From: Crossaster papposus
Taxonomy: Eukaryota > Echinodermata > Asteroidea > Velatida > Solasteridae
Direction of reading: 5' to 3'
Length of the DNA: 64,000 nucleotides
Assembly: GCA_037893245.1 (NCBI GenBank)
Contig: JBAIAA010000600.1
Location: forward strand, 62,001 to 126,000
Position numbers and translations under genes: made by a program. Shown piece by piece: positions 21,248 to 33,964 of the stretch (position 1 is its first letter; every line of letters begins with the position of its first letter). The notes beneath the pieces are model-generated. The model was not told where the DNA came from and did no database searches. It worked only from the letters and a program-made list of their open reading frames with translations.

Positions 21248-23495
21248 AATATGTCATGTTTTCACTTGAGTAATGCACGGAAAAGCTTAATGTAAATAAT
21301 TAATGCCGTCATTCCTGTGCACATGAACATCACCACGTGGTGTTGTACGTACGCCGTGATTTACGATTTGTCGCACGATCATCCCGTTATGCGAGGACTA
21401 GTCTTAACAAGAGCCAAGAAAATTGGGCTAATCGGTACTTATAATTTGCAAAACCGCCAGAAGGGAAAACGAAGGGAAGTTCGAATGTGAAAAGATCACC
21501 GATTTTTTTTTGTATAAAGGAAATGACATTATTGATTAATAACATGCGATTAACATGCGCGATAATACGAGACTATAGACCTACATGCCTACGAGTGCTC
21601 CGAGCTAGCTCCCCTATATCCGACAGAGAAGAGGAATTGAATTAAACCAGACGCTATTATTGGGAGAGACACCCGTGTTTTTATTATCGACTTCCTCCGG
21701 AAGGGGAGAACATGCTTGTACCCAGGGATGCGTTCTAGGAGTCGAAGTCAACAGAAAGCAGTCGTATTTTGGCTGGTAAAAATGGAGAACATCGTAGACT
21801 CGCTCCTAGTCCGCGAACATCGTCGTCTCTCTTTTAAACTTCAGATAATGGGTATAGGCCGTATTTGTGAACGTTGAGGGCGCTGTGCTAACGGTATTGG
21901 GGGTATAATTAAAAGTGATTAGAAGATAATTCACGTCAGTTTACATATTCTTACAGCTCTAACATTTAAATTTTCCAATATTCCATTTTTAGATAAAAGT
22001 AATGTTACTAAACTACTTTATTTAACGCGAATTTGCCTGTGTTGGGTACCCAGAAAATGGCGTCTTACAGCGCCCTCATGCGACCAGGAATACGGCGCAT
22101 TCGGTATAAAAAAAACTATGAGACTTTAGTCTGATCCCTAGGAATTTAATAATCAAAATAATATAATTATAACGCGGATTTTATCAAGCGCACCCCAGAC
22201 CGGTGTTTAATGCGCTATACCAGTACACCATTCGGAATTTAATCCCTGGAAATTTAATAACCGTTTTAATAGCAAGACACCAAAGGACACAATATGTAGG
22301 CCTATGCAATATTTCAAAATGTAGACTTCCTTTTAAAAAAATAAAGAAATAACTGCAGTTTTAAACGTATGACCCACAAGTCTTGATCCAATTTCGTGTT
22401 TATCAGAGCATAAGCGATTCATATGCCTCGGGACTTTCTGTAGACCCAGACATGTACGTACGAGTCGGTGTGGTTCTGTTATTATCAGTCTGCACCTATT
22501 AATATTCAAGTAATATTAGGCATCTCTATACGCGCTGGTGATTGGACAAACAATTATTATCCCTCCTTCCGACTCCAGAGGGCGCCCGCCATTTTCTGCA
22601 TTACAGGTTGCAAACTGGCCGGAATTCAGGACAAATATTTGCAACAATTAAAAACAAAAAAATTTGCAACCATTATTGTTTGCAGATATCGATTTTTGTT
22701 TCGATTCGCCGGCTGACCACTGCCATCTCTTTTTCGACGTCACTGGTTCTCTCCATGTTTTCTTTAGAAAAGAGGCTATTGATAGCCAGCGTGCAACCGC
22801 GCCCCCCGGGGTCTGAGCAGTCCAGCCATCCTGCGTTCGTGTGACGTACCTACTTGATTCACGCCCGAACTTGCTTAATGGTTAACGACTCCTGCGGTAA
22901 ACTGCCGTTTTGTTTTGGTTTTCCCTTTTCCCTCCCCGAGCGAACTCCCATGTCGACGCGCGCGAATACGAGGCATTAATTCGGTGTAAATTAAATAACC
23001 GCGAAGGAAAAATACAGGTGTATTTTTTTCTGGCGTTATTCAATCTTTTGGCAACCTATATAAGTAATATGGCAAAATATATTTATATTTATGAAAGCGA
23101 AAGAAAAAAACAAACGGTCACCAATGTTTTTCTGTGAAATGAAAATCTCTGCATAATGTGTCAAGTAATTCGATTCTAAATTAATAAAACCCAATCGTTT
23201 ATGTATATTTTGGTAACAAATTGCCTCAAGTATTGCTGCATGACCCACCACACATGTTTGTTTTTATAACTTGATTTATTAATATCGTAAGTATAGAACA
23301 GATTTTAATTCTAAATTTACTAGCAGAATAATTCGTCGAGGTCACGACCGCACCCGATGCGAATTTGTATGCAAAATTGTAACAATTTTGGGTAAGTGTC
23401 GAAAATGTTCATTAACAAAATATCGGCTGCATCATTTTCACTAGTGGCTATCCTAATGCGTACCGTATGCACCTTTCATGCCCTGAAAAAATACA
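21248..23495. other. long stretch without a recognisable gene
   Basis: AT-rich, with a CACCACGTGGTG palindrome near 21332 and a CTCF-like word CCAGAGGGCGCC near 22574. Plus frames at 22468-22716 and 22542-22844 overlap each other in different phases and show no domain. I see no exon I can support. Confidence 0.45.
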
Positions 23496-23862
23496 TTAAA
23501 ATTAGGATACGCCATTTGCAGATATCGAAATTTTTTACCACCGAGTTATTAAGAAATATCTTACTCATCTGAAAGTAAATAATAATTCTAGGCATCTAAC
23601 AAATTGATTGCGCTAGATATCCTTTAATTATTCTGGAAAATATAATTTTATAAAGAAAAATTCGCGAATAAACACAAATAACATAAGAATAACTGCTGGA
23701 CGCCGGTTAAAAACAAACGCTGTTTTTCGTGCTTTTCTCGGCATCCATGATTGTAAAACTTCGGACAGGTCAGTTAAACGATATTTACTATAAAATACAA
23801 CCCCCCAAATCCACTCATTCATAATAATTCAAGCAATTACCAATGGTGTATACTACCTTTAA
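23496..23862 (-). repeat. MITE family A, copy 3
   Basis: Full-length on the minus strand, TTAA at both edges. Left terminus is mutated (ATTAGGATACGCCATT); the right reads CAATGGTGTATACTACCTTTAA in two parts. Contains the C6 version of the family's internal C/G run. Confidence 0.9.
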
Positions 23863-26231
23863 TACATTAATAGTCGGTTATCATTTTCCGGTTACTTTCT
23901 GCTGCCGGGGACATTGGGACCCAAACGTTAAACCCACCACACCGAATTAGCATAGAGATAAACGCAAAAAGTGTCAAACATTCAAAAAACAGATACTGCG
24001 CACATTTCTTGTGCAAATTGATCAATCATGACCACAAAATAGCTTCCTCATGATTAAGGTCCGTGACTGTTCACGTTCACAATTGAAATACACAGCAAGG
24101 CCTGTACTGTTGACTCTAACGTTCTCAAAGATCATTTCTCAATGCAGTACTTCTCAAAATAGCTTCTTTTTTTTCTTTTCTTTTTTCTTCATAAATTTCC
24201 GACGTCACGGAATATAAAAACACACTCAACTGACGTATCGCATTTCTCCGAGGAACGATTGTCTATTATTAGGCTATATAGAGTATAATCGAATCGGTTG
24301 TCATGGTTTTTCAAATCGTATGGCTCGAACGTCCGTTTGCGCGTAATGTTTGCCGGACGCCTTTAGTTATTGTGGTTTCAGTTCGACAGCCAAAATGGGA
24401 AAAAGGAACACGTTTGACGTATTAACTTGGCCTAATAATTTGTTATTTTCGCATGAGTATGTAGGTTTGTATTCTTGAATAAAATGGGCAATAAAATGGT
24501 GCAAATAATAATAACTATACGTGACCTGTCACCGCAATATGAGAGTAAAGTCGGAAAAATAAAAAATTGAGATATCATTTATTTCAAATTCCTGAGAAAG
24601 AGAGCTTTCCAATGGTATATAACACTTGGGGGTTTTGCTATCGATACATTTTACAGCGCTCCAGAAAGTCATGGGTTCATAGTTTAACCCCCGCTATATA
24701 ACGAACAACACGGGTTCCATAGATTTTGTTCGATATATCGATCGTTCGGTATTTTCAACAACAGTGATCGGTATTTTTGTACAGAAAACCCGGGAGCCAA
24801 GGATGGTGAAATCAAAAAGAAAAGAAAAAGGCGGGAAAAAGTAAAGGCGTTGAAATTAAATCATCGTACAACTTTCCCCCGGTAATTACGTACTGTACAC
24901 AGCGCAGTTGGAGATCCACACTAATTTGGCATTTCATAAAAGCAATATTTGGAACACGAAGTTGACGTCCAGTAACACGACCTCACGGCCATACTAGGCT
25001 ACATCTTGCGATTTTGCAAAGTTAGGCCTATAACAAACATCGCAATCAATATCACCACGGCCTTTAATATAGTGAAACCTCGCTGTTAAAATGGTATCTA
25101 ATCCACAACGCTGGTGGCGCTTTTCAACACACTGTTGCAGAACCGAGAATAGACGGAGTTATTGCAACTTGACGTCTCCAAGTTCGAGCGCAAACAAACA
25201 CTCGACCGTTTAGTCGAACGCTTCCACTGACACCGTCCAAAATACCGCTATCCTTTTGGACGCCAAATGTTCCTAATCTTTGTTTTCCCTTCTGGACTTA
25301 TTCATGGAGCATGCAAGGCGCCTGCCGTGGGTACCAGCGATGCAACCACTTTGCGTTTGTGTGTTCAACTAATCACCGTTTTTAGTCCGCGTTCGAACTT
25401 TAGTCAATCGTGTCCACACAATGGCGGTTAACTCTGGAATCTTCGTCCAATCAAGTGCGCTCGAACATATGGCATGTTGTGTCAACACGTCTTTGCAAGT
25501 GTATTTTGTGTTGTGTGAATGTTTGTAATACGTTTGCTAAAGCTTTTAGTATATGCACGATTTGTACATTTTGCATCAACCCGCGCGTACGTGACGCTGT
25601 AAACAACTTACCGACATCTGCAATTCTAAAGGGATTGATTTCCCATAAGGATTTTACACAGTACAGCTATGCTTTTTTGTGCTCTTTCAGCCTTTAAAAA
25701 AAAAACTGTAGCTATTACATACCCAGGTCCTAAAATAGAACTGCGCACAAAAGCGGGAATCATCATATTGCACGGACGAGCCGATTCAGACTGCGCGTAA
25801 CAAAAGGCAAAACTAGCCGGTTCAGATATCGTCTTACTCCCCACCAAGAATGGGCGCACACCGCCTGATTTGTTTTCACCATCTACGGCAAATTCGAGTC
25901 AGGATCTCAATCGTCTTATGCTCATATTAAGGGGAGAGACTTCGTATTATAGCCTTTTTGATTTTTAGATTATTTAAGTATACCCAGAAAACAGTTTTGA
26001 TAGTGTTGAACAAATACCGTTGATATGAACTATCGGTTTACTTACGATATACATGGTTTTTTTAAGAAGTCAGTAAAAATTAACCTGTGTAGCGGTTTTT
26101 GTTGAATTTGTCAAGGCACTAACCCGGTTTTTCCTTCAACCTTGTTCTATGGTTAAAATAACCCATGAGAAAATTTGTCAAAGAAAAAGACAAACGTAAA
26201 CGATATATATATAATCGGATTCGAACCAAAA
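23863..26231. other. long stretch without a recognisable gene; partial F element
   Basis: At about 24515-24700 the words ACGTGACCTGTC and GAGAGTAAAGTCGG resemble one end of family F, without a recognisable partner end. A plus frame at 25410-25697 and minus frames nearby have no family signal. Confidence 0.4.
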
Positions 26232-26490
26232 GCACGAAAAACAGCGTTTGTTTTAAACCGGCATCGAGCAGTTATTCTTATGTTATTTGTGTGTTTTCGC
26301 GATCGCCGTCCGGCGATCGCGATTTTTTGTTTAGAAAATTATATTTTTCACAATAATTACAGGATATCTAGCGCAATCATTTTGCTGGATGCCTATAGAA
26401 TCATTATTTACTTTAAGATGAGTAAGATATTTGATAATAATGTGGTAGTAAATATTTTAGATATCTTCAAATGGTGTATCCTACCTTTAA
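26232..26490 (+). repeat. MITE family A, copy 4, 5' truncated
   Basis: Starts inside the element (AAAGCACGAAAAACAGCGTT) and runs to the terminus AATGGTGTATCCTACCTTTAA. Contains the internal palindrome GCGATCGCCG/CGGCGATCGC in good form. Confidence 0.88.
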
Positions 26491-26620
26491 AAAATAACAG
26501 AATTACGAAAAACAAAAATCGATGTCCGCCAGATTTTTCACCTTTGACGCGCTTTATCTCGAAATATAGCGTGTGCGACTTAGGTCGAGTTTCGCAGGAG
26601 CGGTTCCTGTAAATTACATT
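26491..26620. repeat. MITE family F, right-half fragment
   Basis: Matches 1236-1362 of F1: ATCGATGTCCGCCAGATTTT, GTGTGCGACTTA and GCAGGAGCGG. It starts exactly where A4 ends, so A4 probably inserted at a TTAA in this F copy (F1 has TATTAAAG at the same place). Confidence 0.8.
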
Positions 26621-27520
26621 CTAAAAACAAATGGTTACCTTTTTTAATTCCCCAGCCTATTTAACTGAAAATAATGCACTCAACAAACTTCGAGGGTAAC
26701 AGAAAGGATAATTCACTTTTCGGCCTGTTTGATCTGTCAATTTAGCGCTTGGTAAGCCACTCCAGTTTGCTCAAGCAGCACAGACCTTTTGATGAAACTC
26801 CTAAATTTGCACAGCCGCGGAAGAATTTAATAATACGGCGAAATAATCGAGGCCCTCCATCTCCGGCCTCCACGCACGAATAATACGCTCGAGCACATCG
26901 CACTTCAACAGCTTCGCTACTTTTTTTACGCAGTTGATATTTATAGATTGTGGTTTGGTTCAGAAACAATCTTGATTTTGCGGCGTCGTTTACTAGTTTA
27001 GTCGCGTCAATTTCACCTCGTTGCCGGCAGCTGTATGCGCGTTCCGAGTTTATTTCTTTTTTTGTGTGTGAATGAGCAATTAACTATGGACGATTTGACA
27101 TTGAGGTATACCTCACACCCCCACCCCCTCCCCTTCCCTCCCTCTCCCCTCCTCCTTTCCCTCCCCTGATGTCGCTAAGCTCACTTTGCAAATAACCAGT
27201 GCCGATATTCATAAAAACCTGCTAACTTAGCAGCCAACTAGGCCTTAGCAGCCCGCTGAATTCACCTGTAGTTTACTGCTCCGTGGCTACCAACTAATTG
27301 TGTATTCATAAAACCTGGCTAAGAATGTTACCAGCTAGTTGACAGCTGGATATTCTAAGCACGCAGCTATAGGACATCGGAGGAAATAAGGATACTAAGG
27401 AAATAAGGAAATAATGTGACTTGAGACCGACATTAAACGGCCAATAAAGTTTACTGAATTATAGTTGCCGCGCCGTAGAAGTGCATGATACATCCGGGTA
27501 TTTCACTATCGTGTTGCCCA
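26621..27520. other. no recognisable gene
   Basis: Pyrimidine-rich CCCTCCCC tract near 27117-27172 and two ATTCATAAAACC words near 27210 and 27310. No coding feature supported. Confidence 0.4.
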
Positions 27521-27597
27521 CTTACAAAATGGCGGACGGGTTAGGTCTTTGGCAAAGAATATAATATTATAGCTATCAGCATGCACACCGTGACAAA

Positions 27598-27831
27598 ATG
27601 TCAGACTCGGTGCGTTCCAATTTTATTCTGATTCGGTCCGGGCACAAAAAAACAACACATCGAGACGAGCCTCTGGTATACGGAAAATATCCCCGCGCAA
27701 ACAATTCTTCCTCCGTGTCAAAGCACCCGCCGCTATACTTCATAAATGTCATGCCGGGTTGGCAAAAACAAACTCTTCGAAAGGTCGAAATGTGTACACG
27801 TGTAGAAATGCCACGAAACAAATTTGCCTAA
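27598..27831 (+). CDS. 77-codon ORF behind a YY1-like motif, unknown
   Basis: AAAATGGCGGAC at about 27528 resembles a YY1 promoter motif and lies 60 nt upstream of ATG 27598. The frame is 77 codons (starts MSDSVRSNFILIRSGHKK) and ends at TAA 27829. The minus strand is open over the same bases (27821-27576) and contains a segment EEELFARGYFPYTRGSSR, which faintly recalls the (L)xxxGYxPxTP pattern of KDZ-type transposases. I cannot decide between a real small exon, a decayed transposase on the minus strand, and chance. No splice donor is convincing. Confidence 0.22.
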   Translation: MSDSVRSNFILIRSGHKKTTHRDEPLVYGKYPRANNSSSVSKHPPLYFINVMPGWQKQTLRKVEMCTRVEMPRNKFA

Positions 27832-28004
27832 GGGATACTATAGAAATAATTGAAAATGCATTAAGCGCAGTTTGTGTATAGTACAAAAGATATGGATTGT
27901 CGAAAAATATTTTCAAAATGCTCCTATATTTGAACCAGAATCAGATTTCTGGGTTGACATTTCGATCAAATATACAATACATTATACCCTAACCCTTTCG
28001 ACCA

Positions 28005-28237
28005 GGGGCCAATTCCATATTCGCTTAGCACAAAAACAGCTTTGCTCGATAAAAACAGGTTACCAGCCAAAACTCCATGTGCTTTTTATGCTAAGCAAAT
28101 GCCAGCTGAATACCAGTCACAAACAATAAACACCACCTTAACATTATATTTGTAACTCTGCCCCCCCCCCCCCTCCCAAGGACAAATTTTGATGCTAAGC
28201 AAATGTTTGTGTTTACATGTTTTATGAAATTGGCCCC
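28005..28237. repeat. MITE family B, copy 6, with C13 expansion
   Basis: Left end GGGGCCAATTCCATATTCGC and right end ACATGTTTTATGAAATTGGC define the element. Where other copies read GTAACCCTGTTTTTGCCA, this copy has C13 (28161-28173) followed by TCCCAAGGAC. Confidence 0.88.
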
Positions 28238-29131
28238 AGATGTTTAAAATACGTAAAACATGAAATTCTAGAGGGATTTCAGTAACGTTCTTTTTAATAA
28301 ATACATTCGAAAATTCCTTTTCATTCAAAAAGTTAAAACACGACAAAACAATAATTATACATTTCCAGCGATTTTGTTAAACAATTTGACTTCAAGTTTT
28401 GTGAAGTACCCCTTCGTGCGGCCTCGCCACCATGGGCGCGTGTACGCAATGTTCCTTCACTAACCCATGTTCATGAAGAATACGTAAACGACGCTGACTG
28501 GCTATTCAGTGCGTACTGCGCGCGTATTTTAAAAAAACTGCACGGTACCCCTGAATGTTAAGCGTTCGTGCGAACATTTTTATCCAAGACTGCGCAATAC
28601 CTGTACAATATGGATTTTGAAAGCCTCGGGTTTTTTTGCCCCAAAACCTGTATCTTACGTTGTAGAAGGTCGATATGGGTACGTACATTTAATATAAATC
28701 CTTGCTGTTTGAAATGATGGATTCTCCAAAATAACAATTACAAAATGTTAAAATGGCGTCACGCATCGATTGCAGTCCTAATTTAAATTTACCAATATAT
28801 GACACGTTTAAAATGATCAATTTTAAGGGTTAAGATCGGGCAAGGACTGATGGGACAATATGGCGCAGTAAGATCGTTGCTATGGTAACGAGGTTGCCAT
28901 TGTATATGTGCCTTGCTCGCGTTATTCCGTATTATGGAGAATAATTGGCGCGCGCGTGACGCGAACCGCAGTGCAATGTGACGCAGAACGCAGCGGTTCC
29001 GGTACAGTGTGGATGTAAGACTATGAAATAGGACATTTTGCGCATGACAACACAAAAACACGTCACCAAAGAAAACAAAATACCTCCGAGAAAATATCTA
29101 AAATTCTTGCAACTTTTGTTACTAAAATCAC
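28238..29131. other. unassigned DNA containing an X-box
   Basis: Holds a strong-context but short frame at GCCACCATGG (28426; 14 codons) and the RFX motif below. CpG content rises at 28900-29010. No exon recognised. Confidence 0.4.
28876..28889. promoter_or_regulatory. RFX X-box GTTGCTATGGTAAC
   Basis: A 14-bp near-palindrome fitting the RFX X-box GTNNCC(N0-3)RGYAAC pattern. X-boxes are typical of promoters of ciliary genes in animals. The surrounding 150 bp is locally GC-richer, compatible with a promoter, but no gene start is evident on either strand. Confidence 0.45.
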
Positions 29132-29503
29132 ATATCGTATACGTTTGGTAATCACTTCAAAAATTAATGGCAATACAAAATTACTTGGTAAGAAGTACAG
29201 CAGCTTTGGATAGTATAATGCATTTTTAAAAACTGTTCACTTCGAAGTACTGCGGTTATGGAAAAAGATACCACTTTTTATCCCCCAAAATTTGAATCTG
29301 AGAAGCGTTAATACTGCAGTGACGTTTCTCAGATTCTTCTTCCTGCGTGGACATAACCGCTCCAGATTTTCGGCAATATCTCAAAATCGCTACCACCTTT
29401 TGAAGAGAAATTTGTACAGGTTAGTTTTATGGTATATTTCTATAACATATAGGGTTGAAACAAACAGTGGGTTCCAATTACCAAACGTATACGATCCCTT
29501 TAA
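29132..29503 (-). repeat. MITE family D, copy 3
   Basis: Minus-oriented copy ending ACGTATACGATCCCTTTAA at 29503; the other end (CATATCGTATACGTTTGGTA) has lost its terminal TTAA-AAAGGG. Carries the inverted GTACTGCGGTTATGGAAAAA and GACATAACCGCTCCAGATTT words of the family. Confidence 0.9.
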
Positions 29504-31117
29504 GGTGTATACTGTAGAGTAAAAACTATGCCGATTTTAGGAGGCTAATCGTCCTTCAGGCCTACACACCCGCAACTAGAGTGCTGAGGGGAGAGAGAAC
29601 GCGGCTACAACGTGGTCGAGTCGATAGCACGTTAGGGCCTACGGCAGCCACTATTATACAATCCATGTTTGACCACAGAGCACAGCCAAGGATCGTAATA
29701 CATATTGTTCAGTTATCAAACTAAAACTACATCCCTTGAAAATTGATTCTCGTTTAACAGGAAGATATGATTCCGGTCCGTCTGGTCGCCCAAGGGGAAG
29801 ACATGGAATACGAAGATAGATGAAAAAAGAGAGAAAAAGACCCCCCCCCCCTCCTTCTCCCTCCCGCCCCAACGCTATAACAGACATTGTTTTTAATTAT
29901 ATCAATGGTCACGCACCTGCTTCACTGGGACAACGAACCAGCCCAATTATAAACTTGCCCGGGTGTTGCCCTTGCCGCGTGCGTCACGTGTCGGCGAGCT
30001 ATAGAAACGGGCCGGGCCGTAAACCTCGGCCGGAATGCAACTTGCCCGCCGGCTGCCTGGCTAGCACCGCTCGGTGATGAACTGCCGAACACATTGGAAA
30101 AGCTCGGAGTCCTTGATTAAAGCGACTATCAAATTCGGGACTGTTTTTTTTTTTTTTTAATTGTTTTTTTTTATAGATTTGATTGGATGATCGCAGACCC
30201 ATAGTACATAATTTAGCTATTGGACTGTAATGTTTATGTTTATGTTCAACCCTTGGCACCTGCGTCTACAGTAGGCCATGGGTCATAATCTGTTTAGCAG
30301 GGGGCTAAAAAAAGGTTCGTATTAACTTGAAATAATGTTCACTTTACTCATTCGATAAGTGCTGAATCCAAATTCACTTGTTCACAAAAGCCCAGTTTGC
30401 ACATTAATGTCGTTCAGTGTATTCTAAACTGCTTACAACGGAGAACAAAAATTACTGACGAAAAAACACGCCACAGGGTTTGAACTAATTAAATTGCTTT
30501 TAAAGCATTAAGCTGGGCACTGAAATGTGGCTGGAATTACCGCAGTCGGTGCCCCAAATCGCCTCCAAAGCCAGGGATTCCGAAAGGCGTTTAGTCAGTT
30601 TCTTGTACTCGTTTATTTGAAATGTGAGTAAATGAGTGTACGGTGGCCCTGATGTGACATCACAGGCTTCCTGTTATTATCACAAACGTCCATTAATTCC
30701 TTTGATTATCATAAACATCTGTAAGATTTGTGCGTATAAGTTGGTCTTCCATTCAGACTGAGGACTTGGAACAATAAGGGATTAGTGATAACAAATGACC
30801 CCAAGGACCTGAGCCAAGTCCTCGGTGGGTTTTTGTGTACAAACCTTATGGGAGATGCTGAATAGTAGAAACAAAAGAAGAGAAAAAAAATGCGGGTCCC
30901 CCAGTGGATTAAACTACAAGAGGAGGGGGAACGCCCCCCACCCTATTGGTGGTCCGTTCGCAATTTGTTTCCCCCAAACGACATCGCCATAGAACTGTTT
31001 TTTAGCGCATCTGATTGGTTGTTTAACATCTACGTCATCCATTCATCCATGTGTCGCATTGCATGAGGTGTAGTACTAGGGCAACAAAAGCCCAGAGTCC
31101 TAGGGTCAAAAAGGGTT
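29504..31117. other. no recognisable gene; C11 tract and GC-rich patch
   Basis: C11 at 29841-29851; a GC-rich stretch at 29955-30070 with open frames on both strands but no domain; T-rich runs near 30150. Nothing further supported. Confidence 0.4.
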
Positions 31118-31215
31118 AGGCTTATGGTTATGGTTAGGGTTAGGGTTAGGATCAATAAGTTGAGAGTCCTATAGGATCAATAAGTTAAGAATCTTAGGGT
31201 CAATAAGTTGAGAGT
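31118..31215 (+). repeat. telomere-like GGGTTA units and 25-bp tandem repeats
   Basis: GGTTAGGGTTAGGGTTAG-type units (about 31130-31150) run into three imperfect copies of GATCAATAAGTTGAGAGTCC, with TTAGGG still visible in the second junction. An interstitial telomere-like site that appears to have seeded a short tandem array. Confidence 0.75.
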
Positions 31216-32138
31216 AAAATTTACTACCATGACGTAACAGATGGCCTATGGGATGCGCTAAAAACCAGCTCTATGGCGATGTCGTTTTGGAAAAACAAAA
31301 TTCGCGGCCCGTTCCCCCTCCTCCGGTCCCCCCATTTGAAACGATATACATGTACATGTATCATTTGTCATTCTGTGGCCCCCTGAAATTAATGCACCTC
31401 CATGTGGCCCCGTACACATTATATACCTCAGTTAGGCCGCTGAACTAAACATAAGCGCGTGTGTGCGTGGGCACGATTCGGTTGGACTGTGTATAATGTT
31501 GATGTTGTACTTCAAGTCTGGCTGGTAAATTCCAGCAACGCCAACCGACATTACCAGGGACACACAAGGTTATAATTGTAGTAAACACTCCTGACAATGT
31601 ATACACGGAAAAACGCTGCTTTATAAAAAGAGAGTCCATAAAAGCGCGCGGGTAAAAGGGACAATGATCTTGCAAGTTTCGATTCCTTTTAGATCTAGCT
31701 CCTAATTCCGTTTTCCACCGGCCTTCGTAGGCAATTACCCCGAACAAATACAAATTTAGTTGTTTGGGATTTCGGGAGGTTGTGCTGAAATTGTGTCTTC
31801 ACAAAAACCTGATAACCACGAAAGTATGTATACAGGATGAGACTGAAATTGTTGATTTGTGGTAGATGTGACGATCGGACTTGCATTCTGGTTTTCTGGT
31901 ACATGTAAATATATTTTGTAACCTCAAAATGACAGTGTATAGCGTATTGTAAAGGAACGCCTTTACCAACATGTAGTTTAGGATTGAAAATGTTGTTAGT
32001 GGTACATTGTTGATCCAATTTAACATCCTATTATGACTATGCTCTGAAAACAAATTTGTTATGGCCAATATTGAACGTTAAAAAAAATATAAAAATTAAG
32101 GGTCAAAATTAATAACACCTTTGATAATTATAAGATAA
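31216..32138. other. no recognisable gene
   Basis: Minus frames 31445-31753, 31695-32018 and 31799-32068 overlap in different phases and have no domain. Confidence 0.4.
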
Positions 32139-32243
32139 TTAATAAATACCTAGGAGAGTTAATGGCTTCTGATTAGTCGAGACTCGATCACGTAGAGGGC
32201 ATTATTTTGTAGTAATGACCGGCTTCCAAGAAGAAGCAAATAA

Positions 32244-32458
32244 ATGTCTCCTAAACCAGCATTAATCAAGCATCATTTAAGCCAATGGAAAAATATCGCC
32301 GAAAGAAAAGTCACGAAATTTGGAGCATTTTTACAATTTTTTCTCGTTAAAAAAGTATTTATTAAAGGAAATAACTTCGGCTCGGTCCATTACCAGCGGT
32401 CATCCCCAAACTGGTCATTATCACGCAGTAATGACCGGGTCCTCGAACTGTTATTATG
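32244..32458 (+). repeat. dispersed repeat family G, copy 1, within K
   Basis: Shares AATATCGCCGAAAGAAAAGT, AAATTTGGAGCATTTTNACA, CGGCTCGGTCCATTACCAGC and GTCATTATCACGCAGTAATG with the reverse complement of 61656-61820. This copy has C4 where the other has a 23-base G/C run, and an extra insertion of about 28 bp. Confidence 0.85.
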
Positions 32459-32704
32459 TAAGTAGTTTGCGGTAACACCATGTGGTAATTGTCTTTAGTG
32501 AGTTGTGTGGTTCTGAAAGGAATTGGAGGGAACTTTTGGAACGTCTGGTTTGCTAGTAAGCTAAATTCATCAAATTTATTGTTATTTAGTTTACCATTGA
32601 CAAAATAAACGGATTGTTTTAACCAAAAGATTGGTCAATGTATAACCAAAATGTCGTAACCCATGGAAATAACGTGTTGAGATTTGTGTTGAGAAAACGG
32701 TGGT

Positions 32705-32729
32705 GGGGGGGGGGGGGGGGGGGGGGGGG
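32705..32729 (+). repeat. G25 homopolymer inside K
   Basis: Twenty-five consecutive G preceded by CGGTGGT. Length may vary between individuals or assemblies. Confidence 0.9.
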
Positions 32730-33964
32730 CATTTAACAATTTGGCAGGGGAAATCCCTCGGCACTGCCCTCCAATCAGTGCACCCATGGTATCTAAGGAG
32801 CACCCTATCTACCATTATCTTTTAATGAATATCATTAGCAAAGACCCGCAATAATCGAGATTGAGATAATGAAAACTGACTTTTTTTATACGCCGTAGAA
32901 TTGAAAAAAAAAAGTTCTGGCCCAATAATTCATCAGCAGTCCCCGGGAGCTTTGGAAGATTTCCCCCGGTAATGTTCTCATCATATATGCCCGCTGTTAT
33001 GCGGTTTTAGGGGATTTTTGAGGGCAGCGTTGATGGATGGATGGTACTCCAACATTAAATGACCTAATTCGGTATTAAAGGATATGCGTCCGGTCCAATA
33101 CTCGATCCTTTGAATGACATTTAACTGGTGAGTCCTAGTCAAACAATTAGGTCGTTCGTCAATTCATTAAAGGAAATATCGCCAAAAAGAGAGCAAATTG
33201 GGGACAATCAAAAATTGAAGGCCGAACAAACGTGCGTTAGTAATTAAACTTTCCAAATAGTTTAAACAAATACTAGATTGTGGATAAAAGACATTTTAAA
33301 AGCCTGAAATAATAAATTTTGTACATATAGTGTAGAAACATTATTTTTCGCTTCTCGCAAAAAAATCCAAACAAGCGTCGTTTGTTGAGTGTTGTTAAAA
33401 AACTGCCGTAATAATTTGTCTCAATATAATTTTGAAAAGCAACATATTGGGTAAAACAAAATATATAGATGCAAGATTATACCACAAAGCAAAGTACACC
33501 AAACTTTGATTTCTTTCCCATCGACCTCTGGTTTATATCTGGTTTAAACATTTTTTTTAGGACGATAAATTTCGCATTGTTCAATTGGCACCGCTTTTTA
33601 AATTTCAGATTCGCACTTCAGAAAATACATCAACTGGAGTGGCCAACAAACAAAAGTCGACCTTTCTTCTCGAAAATTATTCTCATGTATTCCTATTTTT
33701 TATCAGTACCACATTCGAATAGCCAAGCAGAATTGTATTCGCTTGCGTATTTCATTTTATGTTAAAACTATTGCGGTGTTATGGTATATTAAACCATTAC
33801 ACGACTGTGCAGACGACCTTGGCAATTTTGCGCGCGCTGTTAAATTAAAAGCTTATCCAATTCAACCTCGTCGTGCATGCGGAATAAGTCCCGCACACGT
33901 AGCCCCACTTTGAGCCGCTAGTAAGCAGAATTACATCGGAATGTGTTTTCCAGTCACGAAGAAC

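Noticed and set aside
22573..22586. CTCF-like CCAGAGGGCGCC
   Set aside because: A short match, and similar AGGGCGCTG words occur several times in the window, so no specific claim is justified.
28426..28473. Perfect Kozak GCCACCATGGGC
   Set aside because: Only 14 codons before a stop and no donor site within them.
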